Source: Aureibaculum algae | GTDB taxonomy: Bacteria > Bacteroidota > Bacteroidia > Flavobacteriales > Flavobacteriaceae | Reading direction: 5' to 3' | Length of the DNA stretch: 64,000 bases | NCBI RefSeq assembly: GCF_006065315.1 | Contig: NZ_CP040749.1 | Span: 1,364,001 to 1,428,000 of the forward strand | Shown: positions 9,604 through 17,659 of the stretch, in pieces | Layout: every line of letters starts with the position of its first letter | Position numbering within the stretch: position 1 is the first letter of the stretch | Notes under the pieces: model-generated | The model's database searches: none | Told to the model about the DNA's origin: nothing | Seen by the model: the letters and a program-made list of their open reading frames with translations, nothing else | Position numbers and translations under genes: made by a program

Positions 9604-10293
9604 TTAATTTTCATCAATTTTCAATTCTTTACTTTTCATAGCCTTTTCCCAACCGTACGGGAAAATTCCGTGACCATTTTTATTTATGTTTTTCATTAAT
9701 GTCTTTACATTAGTTTGAATTTCAATTGGCAATTCGTAAAATTCTTTATCTACTTGCGTGTGTCTCTCATCATCAAGTATTCCATTCTGATGTCTTATCG
9801 CTCTTTTATTGCCTTTGTAATATATTACTATTTTTATTCTTCCATCTCCTGTATCATTCATTCCAAAAGTTCCATAAATAATTATTGGGTCAGTAATACC
9901 ATCTTTGTCATAGTCATTTAAACTAAAGTATTTCGTCCAATGGGAAATTGAATATTCGTATGAATTAGGAACTATGAAATCGTTCAATTTCCATTCAATA
10001 TTATAAGTTTTGTTTTTAAATAAATAACAAAAAACTTTTATTGAATCAAAACATTCTTTGCGTTGTTGGCAGTCAATTTTATTTTGAGTCATTATAACAA
10101 AGTGTTTTCCAATTTTGTCATTATACTGGTATATTCTGTAAATTGAATTATCTATTTTTAATTGTTTTCTAATATTCTTTGTAAAAATAGAATCAATTTC
10201 CTGTTTAGATAATTGTTTACTTATAACATTAGATTTTTGTCCAAACGAAAAGTTATAAATTAAAAGAAATAATAGTATTAAGGTTTTATTCAT
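9604..10293 (-). CDS. Secreted protein of unknown function with Asp-rich DKDG loop
   Basis: 229 residues with a signal peptide ending SFGQ at residue 19. The middle contains WTKYFSLNDYDKDGITDPI, a calcium-loop-like FG-GAP/EF-hand-type motif, followed by a segment with RIKIVIYYKGNKRAIRH. It resembles flavobacterial proteins annotated as the M949_RS01915 type, from memory only. Location in the periplasm or outside the cell is supported; function is not. It is one cassette bounded by R2 and R3. Confidence 0.6.
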   Translation of the reverse strand: MNKTLILLFLLIYNFSFGQKSNVISKQLSKQEIDSIFTKNIRKQLKIDNSIYRIYQYNDKIGKHFVIMTQNKIDCQQRKECFDSIKVFCYLFKNKTYNIEWKLNDFIVPNSYEYSISHWTKYFSLNDYDKDGITDPIIIYGTFGMNDTGDGRIKIVIYYKGNKRAIRHQNGILDDERHTQVDKEFYELPIEIQTNVKTLMKNINKNGHGIFPYGWEKAMKSKELKIDEN

Positions 10294-10306
10294 TTTTTTT
10301 AATGGT

Positions 10307-10488
10307 TATCAACGTGTTTGTATTTGGTTTGCTTCACCAGTTCGCTGTGCTCGTATGTTACGTGTTTTAAGCAACTAATTTAACAAATACAAACCTAATA
10401 GAATTCCGAAGTCTCGGAACGCGAGTCCCGATGCTTCGAGATTCGTAAGTAGGCGAGGACTAGCAATAAATTATATATGGTGTTGTAG
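10307..10488 (-). repeat. attC-like cassette repeat R3 (subfamily A)
   Basis: Left box TATCAAC at 10307-10313 followed by GTGTTTGTATTTGG; core TTTTAAGCAACTAATTTAAC near 10365-10384; right arm GCAATAAATTATATATGG; right box GTTGTAG at 10482-10488. Left and right arms pair as an imperfect long hairpin. A central inner hairpin (CCGAAGTCTCGG region) is also present. Confidence 0.75.
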
Positions 10489-10543
10489 TGTGTTTTTTAT
10501 TTTCGTTTCTATTTTCGTATCAGGGTAAAGTGCGACGTTATTT

Positions 10544-11035
10544 TTATTTTAATCCAATTTCATTAATGTTTTCATCAATTCTTTTCCAGTCAGCTCCGAT
10601 AAAGTTCCGTCCGTCATAATTTTCGGATAGTACTAAATAAAAATACTTTGTCAAATAATAGACTTCAGCGTTTCGTTTCGCATATCCTAAGGCTCCAATA
10701 TCTTTCATCTGAAATTCAACTTTATGATTTTCTCTATTTTCATTAATCATTTCAACAGTTTGGGTTTTCCAAGTCGAAATATTGAATATAATTTTTAAAG
10801 GATTTAAGTAAGTCAATCCAATGATAGTCAAAATTGGGATTGCCTTTTTAACAATCGGTTCAAACAAATTTCGATTAGCTTTAAATTCCATTATGAACAA
10901 AGGAATTGGTAAAATCAAAATTCCGTAGTAAATAGTTGCTTTTAAAAATCCGATTTTGGTTTGAAACAAGTCTAAAATATCCAATAAAAAAAGGAACAAA
11001 ACTAAGTAAAATGTTATTCGGATTATTTTCAACAT
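10544..11035 (-). CDS. Small integral membrane protein, unknown function
   Basis: 163 residues with three hydrophobic segments (about 5-23, 32-49 and 64-82), then a soluble C-terminal tail of about 70 residues. The tail contains a conserved-looking IGALGYAKRNAEVYYL stretch. No enzymatic motif is visible. It is a single-gene cassette between R3 and R4 and I do not recognise the family. Confidence 0.6.
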   Translation of the reverse strand: MLKIIRITFYLVLFLFLLDILDLFQTKIGFLKATIYYGILILPIPLFIMEFKANRNLFEPIVKKAIPILTIIGLTYLNPLKIIFNISTWKTQTVEMINENRENHKVEFQMKDIGALGYAKRNAEVYYLTKYFYLVLSENYDGRNFIGADWKRIDENINEIGLK

Positions 11036-11054
11036 ATCGCTTTTCTCAAATACA

Positions 11055-11174
11055 CAACAACGGTTTTTATAAGAATAGCAAGGTATTAAAAATAGACCTA
11101 CTTTTCGATTTTAACAGACTATTGTATATATGTACCAACTATGGATTTGGCATGTAACCCTTATTGTGTTATAC
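11055..11174 (-). repeat. Short attC-like repeat R4
   Basis: Left box CAACAAC then GGTTTTTATAAG; right portion GTAACCCTTATTGTGTTATAC, with right box GTTATAC at 11168-11174. The inner arms TTATAAG and CTTAT pair. It lacks the TTTAAGCAACTAATTTAG core, so it is a divergent or shortened member. Confidence 0.45.
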
Positions 11175-11189
11175 TTTGTCAGCAACAGT

Positions 11190-12653
11190 TTATTTCTTCT
11201 GTTTTACTATTTCCCCATTACGGTAGTGGTAAAAAAAGTTTTTATCTTCAGCGTCACCTTCATCATTTGTAATTTGAAATGTAGCTACATCAATGGATGG
11301 TCGAATACTACCTGTTTTAAAATTAAAGACACTTTTTTTGTCTTTACCCCAAAAATTATTAAGCATTTTGAAATGTGCTCCATCAATATTTTTTATTATT
11401 CTTGTTCCATTTCCATTGTATAAGTATTGATTGTCTTGTGCCCATTGATCATGGTTATCTGAAAATAGAAATTCGAAGCTTTTAGCATCTGCTTTTCGGT
11501 ATGGTTTGAAACCAAAGTAAACCTGATTAATATCTTTTGCCCAAAGTCTAGAAAATAGTTGAAATGTACTTGGATCGGATTTATTTATTGGTTTTAACGT
11601 CCGGCCTTTTCCAGTTCTCATACCGACTTGTCCAAATAAAGTTAACTCATCTATATAAACACTATTTTTATCTTTAGCAACTAACCACGGCAAGTTTGAA
11701 TATTTTTGAATGACCTTAAAACTTGCTTTATCGCAATCTACAAGATATCCATTAAAGAAAATAGATTGTTCGTCTTCTGCCAGTTTATCTTTTATTACTT
11801 TAAAGGAATCTAAATCTACGTTTTCTACAATACGATGTTCGCAATAAATATGGTTTTTATCTCTAGCATAGTAGTGAGAAAGGATTTCAAAAGAGGATAA
11901 ATCAGCTTTTTCAATTAGTGTGGGATTAGCTTTTTCTCCGTAAGGGCATTTATGCAAGTAAAAAATGTCAGTTTTTGTCTTATAATAATCATCTTGGTTT
12001 GATGTTGGAAATTCAATATGAAACTCATATTCTGGATGCCACCAACCAATGAGATTGGGGTATTTTTCCAATAAATATTTTTTGTTCTGTTCATAGATGT
12101 TTAATTCGCTTGTATGAGGTGTGTTTTGGTCAAAACATTCCACATGTTTTGAAGAATTACTTAACTCAATTACATTAGAATAGTGATATACATTATGTTT
12201 GTCAGTTATAAATTGATTCCATCCAACTGATACTATTGATTCACAATCGGCATCCTTATAGATAGACAAGCCGCTAATACTGCTTAAGGCATATAAATTA
12301 TTTTTATCCTTTGAGAAATAAGGTGTATCCTCAACTACCTTAAAAGTTTTAGCATCCGAATCAGGAATTAAAAAACCATCTTTTGCTACTAGATAAACAT
12401 GTAGGCTGTCTTTTGCAAAATTTTCATTTATATAAATGAAGTTATCTATATCTGAGGTTAAGAATTTCACTTTTGGTTTATGGTTTCGCCAAGTCCACCA
12501 CCAAACCCCTTTAATGTCTTTTAGGCAGTTAATATATTGCTCGCCTTTTTTATCAGTATATAATACTTCACCAAAGCCTTCTGCCGAAATGCCTTTTAGT
12601 AAAGTATCTTCATAATAAACTTTATTGTTTTTAAAAGTGAAATTTCCGGTCAT
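11190..12653 (-). CDS. DKNYY-family repeat protein
   Basis: 487 residues made of repeated units of the DKNYY type: KDGFLI, KDKNNLYALS, TDKHNVYHYS, RDKNHIYCEH, KDKNSVYIDE, KDINQVYFG and KDKKSVFNF, each followed by a predicted strand and an aspartate-containing turn such as DLDSFKV or DKASFKV. No signal peptide or membrane segment is evident. DKNYY domains are frequent in Bacteroidota and of unknown biochemical role. It is a single cassette between R4 and R5. Confidence 0.75.
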   Translation of the reverse strand: MTGNFTFKNNKVYYEDTLLKGISAEGFGEVLYTDKKGEQYINCLKDIKGVWWWTWRNHKPKVKFLTSDIDNFIYINENFAKDSLHVYLVAKDGFLIPDSDAKTFKVVEDTPYFSKDKNNLYALSSISGLSIYKDADCESIVSVGWNQFITDKHNVYHYSNVIELSNSSKHVECFDQNTPHTSELNIYEQNKKYLLEKYPNLIGWWHPEYEFHIEFPTSNQDDYYKTKTDIFYLHKCPYGEKANPTLIEKADLSSFEILSHYYARDKNHIYCEHRIVENVDLDSFKVIKDKLAEDEQSIFFNGYLVDCDKASFKVIQKYSNLPWLVAKDKNSVYIDELTLFGQVGMRTGKGRTLKPINKSDPSTFQLFSRLWAKDINQVYFGFKPYRKADAKSFEFLFSDNHDQWAQDNQYLYNGNGTRIIKNIDGAHFKMLNNFWGKDKKSVFNFKTGSIRPSIDVATFQITNDEGDAEDKNFFYHYRNGEIVKQKK

Positions 12654-12669
12654 GATTGTTAGTTGTTTC

Positions 12670-12835
12670 TCACGTTTTGTGTATAAGATGAGTTGCGTAT
12701 TTAAGCAACTAATTTAGCAAATAAATACCGTCCCGAGGTTTCGGGAGAAATTCCGAAGTCTCTGAACGCTAGTCTCGACGTCTCAAGATTCTTAAGCAAG
12801 CTTGAACTAGCCATTAATTATAAACGGTATTGTGC
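12670..12835 (-). repeat. attC-like cassette repeat R5 (subfamily A)
   Basis: Left end TCACGTTTTGTGTATAAG aligns with CTAACGGTTTGTGTATGG of better copies. The core TTTAAGCAACTAATTTAGC is near 12700-12718. The right arm CCATTAATTATAAACGG is followed by TATTGTGC, a mutated end box. An internal hairpin (GTCCCGAGGTTTCGGGA) occupies the variable centre. Confidence 0.65.
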
Positions 12836-12840
12836 TTTCG

Positions 12841-13590
12841 TTATTCTTTAATTTCATCCCTAATTAAAGAAATCAATTCATTTATTGATTGTTCTATTTG
12901 AATTAGGTCATTTTTATTAAATGATAGCATACCATATAAATCTCTTGATTCGGAAGCTAATTCAAAGTAATGTTTTTTTAAAAGTTCTGGTGATGTCCCT
13001 TGAGCAAGAGATGGTTCTGGTGTAAACTCCACAACTATTCCCATTTTTTCTCTGATTATAGAACCTAATTGATTATGATATTTGTTGTCAATTTGGGAAT
13101 CTAAATCTTCATATGCTTTATATTGATAATCGTAAAGATTAATAAGTAAGGACTTTATTTTATCGGATTTTATTAAATCAAAACCGTTGTTTGAAGTAAG
13201 TAAGTTATAAACCCCTGATTTTGGAATAAAGCTTCGGCTAGTATTACCAACATCCATAAAATATTTGTTAAGATTTTCTTCAGAAAGTTCTAAAAGTTCT
13301 GTGTTCTTTTCTAAAGGAATAATTTTACGTAGTGCTTCCAATCCTATTATATTCCTTTCAATTGTTTTTTTAATTGTAAAGGAGTCTTGCTCTAGTGATG
13401 TAAGTATATTGAGGTAGTTTTCTTTCGCTAAATTTGTGGCTTGCCTATCCTCATTCCAATTATTAATAGATAATGCTATCAAAATTCCAATAACTACAAG
13501 AATTATTTCGCCGATTGCATATTTAAAATACTTTCCAGTTTTATTTTCCTTAAGCAAGTTTTGGCGAATACGTCTAAAAAATTTTATCAT
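12841..13590 (-). CDS. DUF6090-family single-pass membrane protein (copy 1)
   Basis: The ATG at 13590 (MIKFFRRIRQNLLKENKTG) is preferred; the longer frame begins with TTG at 13611. The result is 249 residues: a basic N-terminus, one transmembrane helix (about 20-40, containing GEIILVVIGILIAL) followed by NNWNE, and a long helical C-terminal domain. This layout is typical of DUF6090, a Bacteroidota family of unknown role. The N-terminal part and upstream DNA are nearly identical to the neighbour at 13942-14703, whereas the C-terminal domain is different, so the pair look like duplicated cassettes that diverged in the soluble part. Confidence 0.75.
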   Translation of the reverse strand: MIKFFRRIRQNLLKENKTGKYFKYAIGEIILVVIGILIALSINNWNEDRQATNLAKENYLNILTSLEQDSFTIKKTIERNIIGLEALRKIIPLEKNTELLELSEENLNKYFMDVGNTSRSFIPKSGVYNLLTSNNGFDLIKSDKIKSLLINLYDYQYKAYEDLDSQIDNKYHNQLGSIIREKMGIVVEFTPEPSLAQGTSPELLKKHYFELASESRDLYGMLSFNKNDLIQIEQSINELISLIRDEIKE

Positions 13591-13635
13591 TTTTTTTATA
13601 TTTAATTCCAACGCGGAAGGCTAGCTCGTTCACTA

Positions 13636-13656
13636 AAAATGTCTACAAGACATTTT
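13636..13656. repeat. Hairpin in the leader of DUF6090 copy 1
   Basis: AAAATGTCT and AGACATTTT form a perfect 9-bp stem with a 3-base loop. They are nested in a longer imperfect stem with arms GGCTAGCTCG...CGCTCGGCC. The same hairpin recurs upstream of copy 2. It could be an RNA control element or a small inserted palindrome. Confidence 0.5.
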
Positions 13657-13713
13657 CTTTACGCTCGGCCCTCTAAAGAATTTTATCATTGGTTAGCGGT
13701 TTGTTATAATGAA

Positions 13714-13931
13714 GCACAACGGTTTCGTGTATGGTTTAGCTTCGCTGATTATTCTCTCAAGCTTGTTTTAGTTTAGCATCATTTTGTTCCAAAATGCTGA
13801 ACAAAAATCAGCTTGTTTCAATAGTTGTTGCGTGTTTAAGCAACTAATTTAGCAAATAAAACACAGATAGAATATTCCACAGGAATGTTCGTAAGTCGGC
13901 AGTGACCAAGCAGTTAATTATACACGGCTTA
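13714..13931 (-). repeat. attC-like cassette repeat R6 (subfamily A, long form)
   Basis: Left box GCACAAC at 13714-13720 then GGTTTCGTGTATGG. An extra hairpin AGCATCATTTTG...CAAAATGCT precedes the core TTTAAGCAACTAATTTAGC (about 13835-13853). The right arm CAGTTAATTATACACGG is followed by CTTAAG, a degenerate end box. Confidence 0.7.
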
Positions 13932-13941
13932 AGTTTACTTT

Positions 13942-14703
13942 TTATAACTTAAGATTATTTTTTTCTTCTTCAAGTAATCCAAGAACTTCTGTCATTCCAT
14001 TGCTTATTCTATTCATATATTTAATCCTTACAACTTTCATCTGTAAAGAATTATTTAACGTGGCAAAAGTAGAAGGACGTGCAAGGATTTCCAAAAATTC
14101 TTTTTCAGTTAATCTAAATCTTTCAGGTATCATTTCATTAGGCGTAGATAAAATTTCGCTTAATCCTATTTCTTTTCTTAGTTCCCAGTCAGAACCATTA
14201 TAATACATATCATTACTAATTTTACGGTGAATGGATCCACCAATGTCGGCAGACATTATCTCAGCGTAAAGTATTAGTACTTTATTATTAATCATACTAA
14301 GCCTGCCTGACGATTTTGAATCTTCATAAATTGGTAAATTGAGATCATAAGGAATACCATATGTTATAAAATCTCCAAGTTTTTTCAGTGAATCTATTTG
14401 AACTGTCAATTCTTTAGATCCAATGTGTTTTAAATACAATTGACCGTCTGCAATTAGAGAATCACCAAGGGCAATAGCATCATTTATTATAACCCTCGAT
14501 GATTGTAATTCTACAATTAAGTCTTCAATTAACTGCTGTTTAATTATCTCATTTTTCCTTGATTCATTCCAATTATTAATCTGTAACGCAATTAAAATTC
14601 CAATAACTACAAGAATAATTTCCCCCAAGGCATATTTAAAATACTTTCCAGTTTTATTTTCCATAAGTAAGTTTTGGCGAATTTTTCTAAAAAATTTTAT
14701 CAT
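13942..14703 (-). CDS. DUF6090-family single-pass membrane protein (copy 2)
   Basis: 253 residues from the ATG at 14703 (MIKFFRKIRQNLLMENKTG); the upstream in-frame start at 14724 is TTG and less likely. The N-terminal basic segment and membrane helix (GEIILVVIGILIAL, then QINNWNES) match copy 1 almost residue for residue. After about residue 45 the two diverge completely, with this copy containing NDMYYNGSDWELRKEIGLSE. The conserved membrane anchor with swapped soluble domain suggests diversification of a ligand- or partner-binding part. Function unknown. Confidence 0.75.
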   Translation of the reverse strand: MIKFFRKIRQNLLMENKTGKYFKYALGEIILVVIGILIALQINNWNESRKNEIIKQQLIEDLIVELQSSRVIINDAIALGDSLIADGQLYLKHIGSKELTVQIDSLKKLGDFITYGIPYDLNLPIYEDSKSSGRLSMINNKVLILYAEIMSADIGGSIHRKISNDMYYNGSDWELRKEIGLSEILSTPNEMIPERFRLTEKEFLEILARPSTFATLNNSLQMKVVRIKYMNRISNGMTEVLGLLEEEKNNLKL

Positions 14704-15121
14704 TTTTTTTATATTTAATTCCAACGCGGAAGGCTGGCTCGTTCACTAAAAATGTCTACAAGACATTTTCTTTACGCTCGGCCCTCTAAAGAATTTTATC
14801 ATTGGTTAGCGGTTTGTTATAATGAAGCACAACGGTTTCGTGTATGGTTTAGCTTCGCTGATTATTCTCTCAAGCTTGTTTTAGTTTAGCATCATTTTGT
14901 TCCAAAATGCTGAACAAAAATCAGCTTGTTTCAATAGTTGTTGCGTGTTTCAGCAACTAATTTAGTAAATAAAAACCGTCCCGAAACTTCGGGAGAAAAT
15001 CCGAAAGCCCCGACGCTTCGGGGTTCGTAAGTAAGCTAGAATTAGCAATAAATTATAGCAACCATGTAAAAGCAGTATCCAAAGTTTAGTTAATAACTTT
15101 AAGGTTCAAAAACTTATTATT

Positions 15122-16177
15122 ATGAAAACAAAGGATACTACTAGATCAAAGTTATTTATTGGAATTGACGTACACAAGCGAAGTTGGAAAATTCGTACTG
15201 CAACGGATCTTTTTGATGGATCATCGTTAACTATTCCACCAGATGCATTTAGTTTAAAAAAGTATGTGGATAGGCATTTTAAGGGATATACTGTTTATTG
15301 CTGTTATGAATCGGGTTGTTGTGGCTTTAGTCATTATCGACATTTTATTTCATTTGGATGGCATGCAAAGGTTGTTAACCCTGCAGATGTTCATCGTCCA
15401 GCCAAGGCCCAGTTTCAAAAGACCGACAAGATCGATGCACGTATGTTATGTAAAGAATTAAAGGATGGCCGACTCAAAGGAATTCATGTTCCTTCAATAG
15501 AACGAGAGCAGTTAAGATGTTTGTTTCGTCGAAGAAATGAGCTGGTTAAAGAACATCGAAAAATAAAGACTCAAATAAAGATGCAATTGTTGTATTTGGG
15601 GATTGAAATTCCAAAGCCATTTGACAATAGTCATTGGTCTCATAATTTTAGAGATTGGTTAAGAAATTTGACTTTTGAATATCCTACAATGGATTATTGT
15701 TTTGAGACACGTCTTATTACCTATGAATATATAGATAAGCAAAAGCGAGATGTGAGTACAAAATTACTTGCCTATTGTCGTAAGCATTATAAGAAAGATT
15801 ATTATTTATTACGATCAGTTCCGGGAGTAGGAGGCATAGTAGCTTGTGGATTATTATGTGAATTGGGTGATTTAAGGCGTTTTAAAAATTTCAAACAATT
15901 AGCCAGTTATGTAGGATTGGTTCCCTGAGTACACCAAAGTGGAGATAATCTCAAAACTTCAGGGTTAACCCCAAGAGCAAATCGGCTAATGCGTAGTTAT
16001 TTGGTAGAAGCTACTTGGCAAGCGTTGCGTTTTGATCCAGTTATGCAGGCCTATTATCGGTCACATTCAGGTAAAGATGTCAAACGCATATTGGTAAAAG
16101 TAGCGAGGAAACTCTTGAGTCGAATTCATGCAGTAATTAGAACTGAAATTCCTTATGAAGTAGGTGTAGTTAGTTAA
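15122..16177 (+). pseudogene. IS110-family transposase interrupted by an in-frame TGA
   Basis: The first part (15122-15925, 268 codons) begins MKTKDTTRSKLFIGIDVHK, with the DEDD-type catalytic start GIDVHKRSW, and includes the lysine- and aspartate-rich TDKIDARMLCKEL. It stops at TGA 15926-15928 right after LASYVGLVP. The same frame then continues VHQSGDNLKTSGLTPRANRLM to a natural stop at 16177, matching the Transposase_20 C-terminal domain. One substitution (for example CGA to TGA) explains the break. The full product would be 351 residues. The element is probably no longer self-mobile. Confidence 0.8.
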
Positions 16178-16503
16178 ATAAAAACATAAAACAAGCTTAA
16201 AACTCATTATAAAATTGGCACAAAAGATAGGACAACAAAACACCGTAGGTGAAACTCTAATACAGTTATCACATATTTATAGCAAGTTGCCTTGTTTGCC
16301 AAAATCATCATAGAGATGCTGGTGGATTCGCTAAAGACGGATACCACATATAGGATGCGGAGTTTTATAAAGCTAGCATTGAATTATTGATAACGCAAAA
16401 AGCGTAATCAACAGTTCAACACTAAAAATAATATCATGAATTAAAAAAAAGAAAAATATTGTATATTTAACCTAAGACTCGGGAAAGTGCTTTACATAGG
16501 ATA
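16178..16503 (+). other. Non-coding 3' part of the IS110-like element, possible bridge RNA region
   Basis: There is no reading frame of note. Bridge RNAs of IS110-family elements are encoded in the longer non-coding end and pair with target and donor DNA. If one is present, its target-binding loop should match the repeat end around AATTATA/CGGTGTTG. I could not fold the region or confirm such pairing. Confidence 0.3.
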
Positions 16504-16943
16504 CGGTGTTGTGCGCTGGCTTTTCCGCTATTTAATTGATTTTCTACTATTTTTTCAAACTTATTTTTCTTAAATTCAAACCAACTTTGTCTAAATTCAG
16601 AATGGTCGATTTTATGCTTAAAATTCTGAAATGGCTTTTTATTTGCTAAAGTATTTTCCAATTCCGACTTTAGATTTTGGTCAGATAACTGCTCAACAAA
16701 AAGCTCCATAATTTTAAAAGACTCAAAGCTTTCTAATGTCTCAAATTTTATAAAATCCGTTTTATGTTTTTCCACTTTTTCTAAAATGTCACTAAAAGCT
16801 TCTTTAAATTCATCCTCATCCGAAAATTGTGAAAAATTCGGGATTGCAACAATTTCGTCAGTTTTAGAATTGTAATAACAGTCAAATCCGCAATCCAATT
16901 CTTGAGCTATTTCCTTTATTATTTCTGACTGTCTTTTTTCCAT
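16467..16943 (-). CDS. UPF0158-family protein with an altered C-terminus
   Basis: 158 residues. The central and C-terminal motifs LANKKPFQNFKHKIDHSEFRQSW are those of UPF0158 (PF03682), small cytosolic proteins of unknown role. Its start overlaps the stop of the WapI-like gene by one base (TAATG), so the two are translationally linked. The last 20 or so residues (SGKASAQHRI...) are read from repeat R7 and across the IS junction, so the native C-terminus was probably about there or shorter before the insertion. Confidence 0.7.
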   Translation of the reverse strand: MEKRQSEIIKEIAQELDCGFDCYYNSKTDEIVAIPNFSQFSDEDEFKEAFSDILEKVEKHKTDFIKFETLESFESFKIMELFVEQLSDQNLKSELENTLANKKPFQNFKHKIDHSEFRQSWFEFKKNKFEKIVENQLNSGKASAQHRILCKALSRVLG

Positions 16944-17392
16944 TAGATTGCTCTTCTCGGATATTGTTCAACTTGTTTTTCTAATTCCTTTACAATTAGT
17001 TTTAATTCGCTGTTGTTAAAAACGCAATCTACAAAATAATCTTTATCATCATGTGCACTTTGTGGACGAGATTCCAAGTCAAATATTATTCTGATATGCT
17101 TTTCTTCTAAATTCTTTTTGGTTAGTTCAAATTCCAAATTTGGTTCCATAAAAACAAGTGAATCAGAATCAGTTTCTGTATTATTTGAGAGTTTTTCAAA
17201 CCAATCTTTAATGTCCTTTAAATCTCCAACTAAAAGTGATGGGTCAACTGTTTACCAATTTCCACAATCACTTTTTACTTTTAAATAAACTAGCAACCAA
17301 TTAGAATCATATTCACAATTCGTTATCTCAGGAAACTGATAATTCATTATACTAAACTCAACAGATTGGTTGTTAATTCCTTTAAATATCAT
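16943..17392 (-). pseudogene. WapI-type immunity protein gene, broken by one stop codon
   Basis: Reading from the ATG at 17392 gives MIFKGINNQSVEFSI...SDCGNW, then TAA, then TVDPSLLVGDLKDIKDW...MEPNLEFEL and on to the stop at 16943, 149 residues in one frame. In WapI-family immunity proteins this place reads as W-Q-TVDPSL, so CAA to TAA is the likely mutation. A 68-residue remnant could still start at 17149. The family protects against secreted or contact-dependent toxins; no toxin partner is nearby. Confidence 0.7.
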
Positions 17393-17659
17393 TCCGATTA
17401 CGATGGTTTGTCAGCTTGCTCACAACTAGTTTGTGTTTGGTTTAGCTTCGCTGATTATTCTCTCAAGCTTGTTTTAGTTTAGCATCATTTTGTTCCAAAG
17501 CGCTGAACAAAAATCAGCTTGTTTCAATAGTTGTTGCGTGTTTAAGCACCTAATTTAGCAAATACAAACCGTCCCGAAACTTCGGGAGAAAATCCGCGAG
17601 CCCCGACGCTTCGGGGTTCGTAAGTCGGCAGTGAACCAAGCAATTAATTATACACGGTG

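Larger units (their letters stand above)
15058..16503 (+). mobile_element. IS110-like insertion sequence (about 1.45 kb) inside repeat R7
   Basis: Ends are placed where the repeat sequence breaks off and resumes; they may be off by a few bases. There are no clear terminal inverted repeats, as expected for IS110. The transposase gene occupies 15122-16177. The downstream non-coding part (16178-16503, about 325 bp) is much longer than the upstream one (about 64 bp), which fits the IS1111 branch of the family. That longer side is where a bridge RNA would be sought. Confidence 0.65.
14827..16514 (-). repeat. attC-like cassette repeat R7, split by an IS110-like element
   Basis: Left box GCACAAC (14827-14833), core TTTCAGCAACTAATTTAG near 14947-14964 and right arm GCAATAAATTATA up to about 15057. 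The sequence resumes after the IS at CGGTGTTGTGC (16504-16514, box GTTGTGC). Removing 15058-16503 restores AATTATA+CGGTGTTG, the normal right end of the family. R6 and R7 left halves are nearly identical over about 240 bp. Confidence 0.65.

Noticed and set aside
15989..16177. Separate small gene downstream of the IS110 transposase
   Set aside because: It is in frame with the transposase and matches its C-terminal domain; it is the second part of one gene interrupted by TGA.
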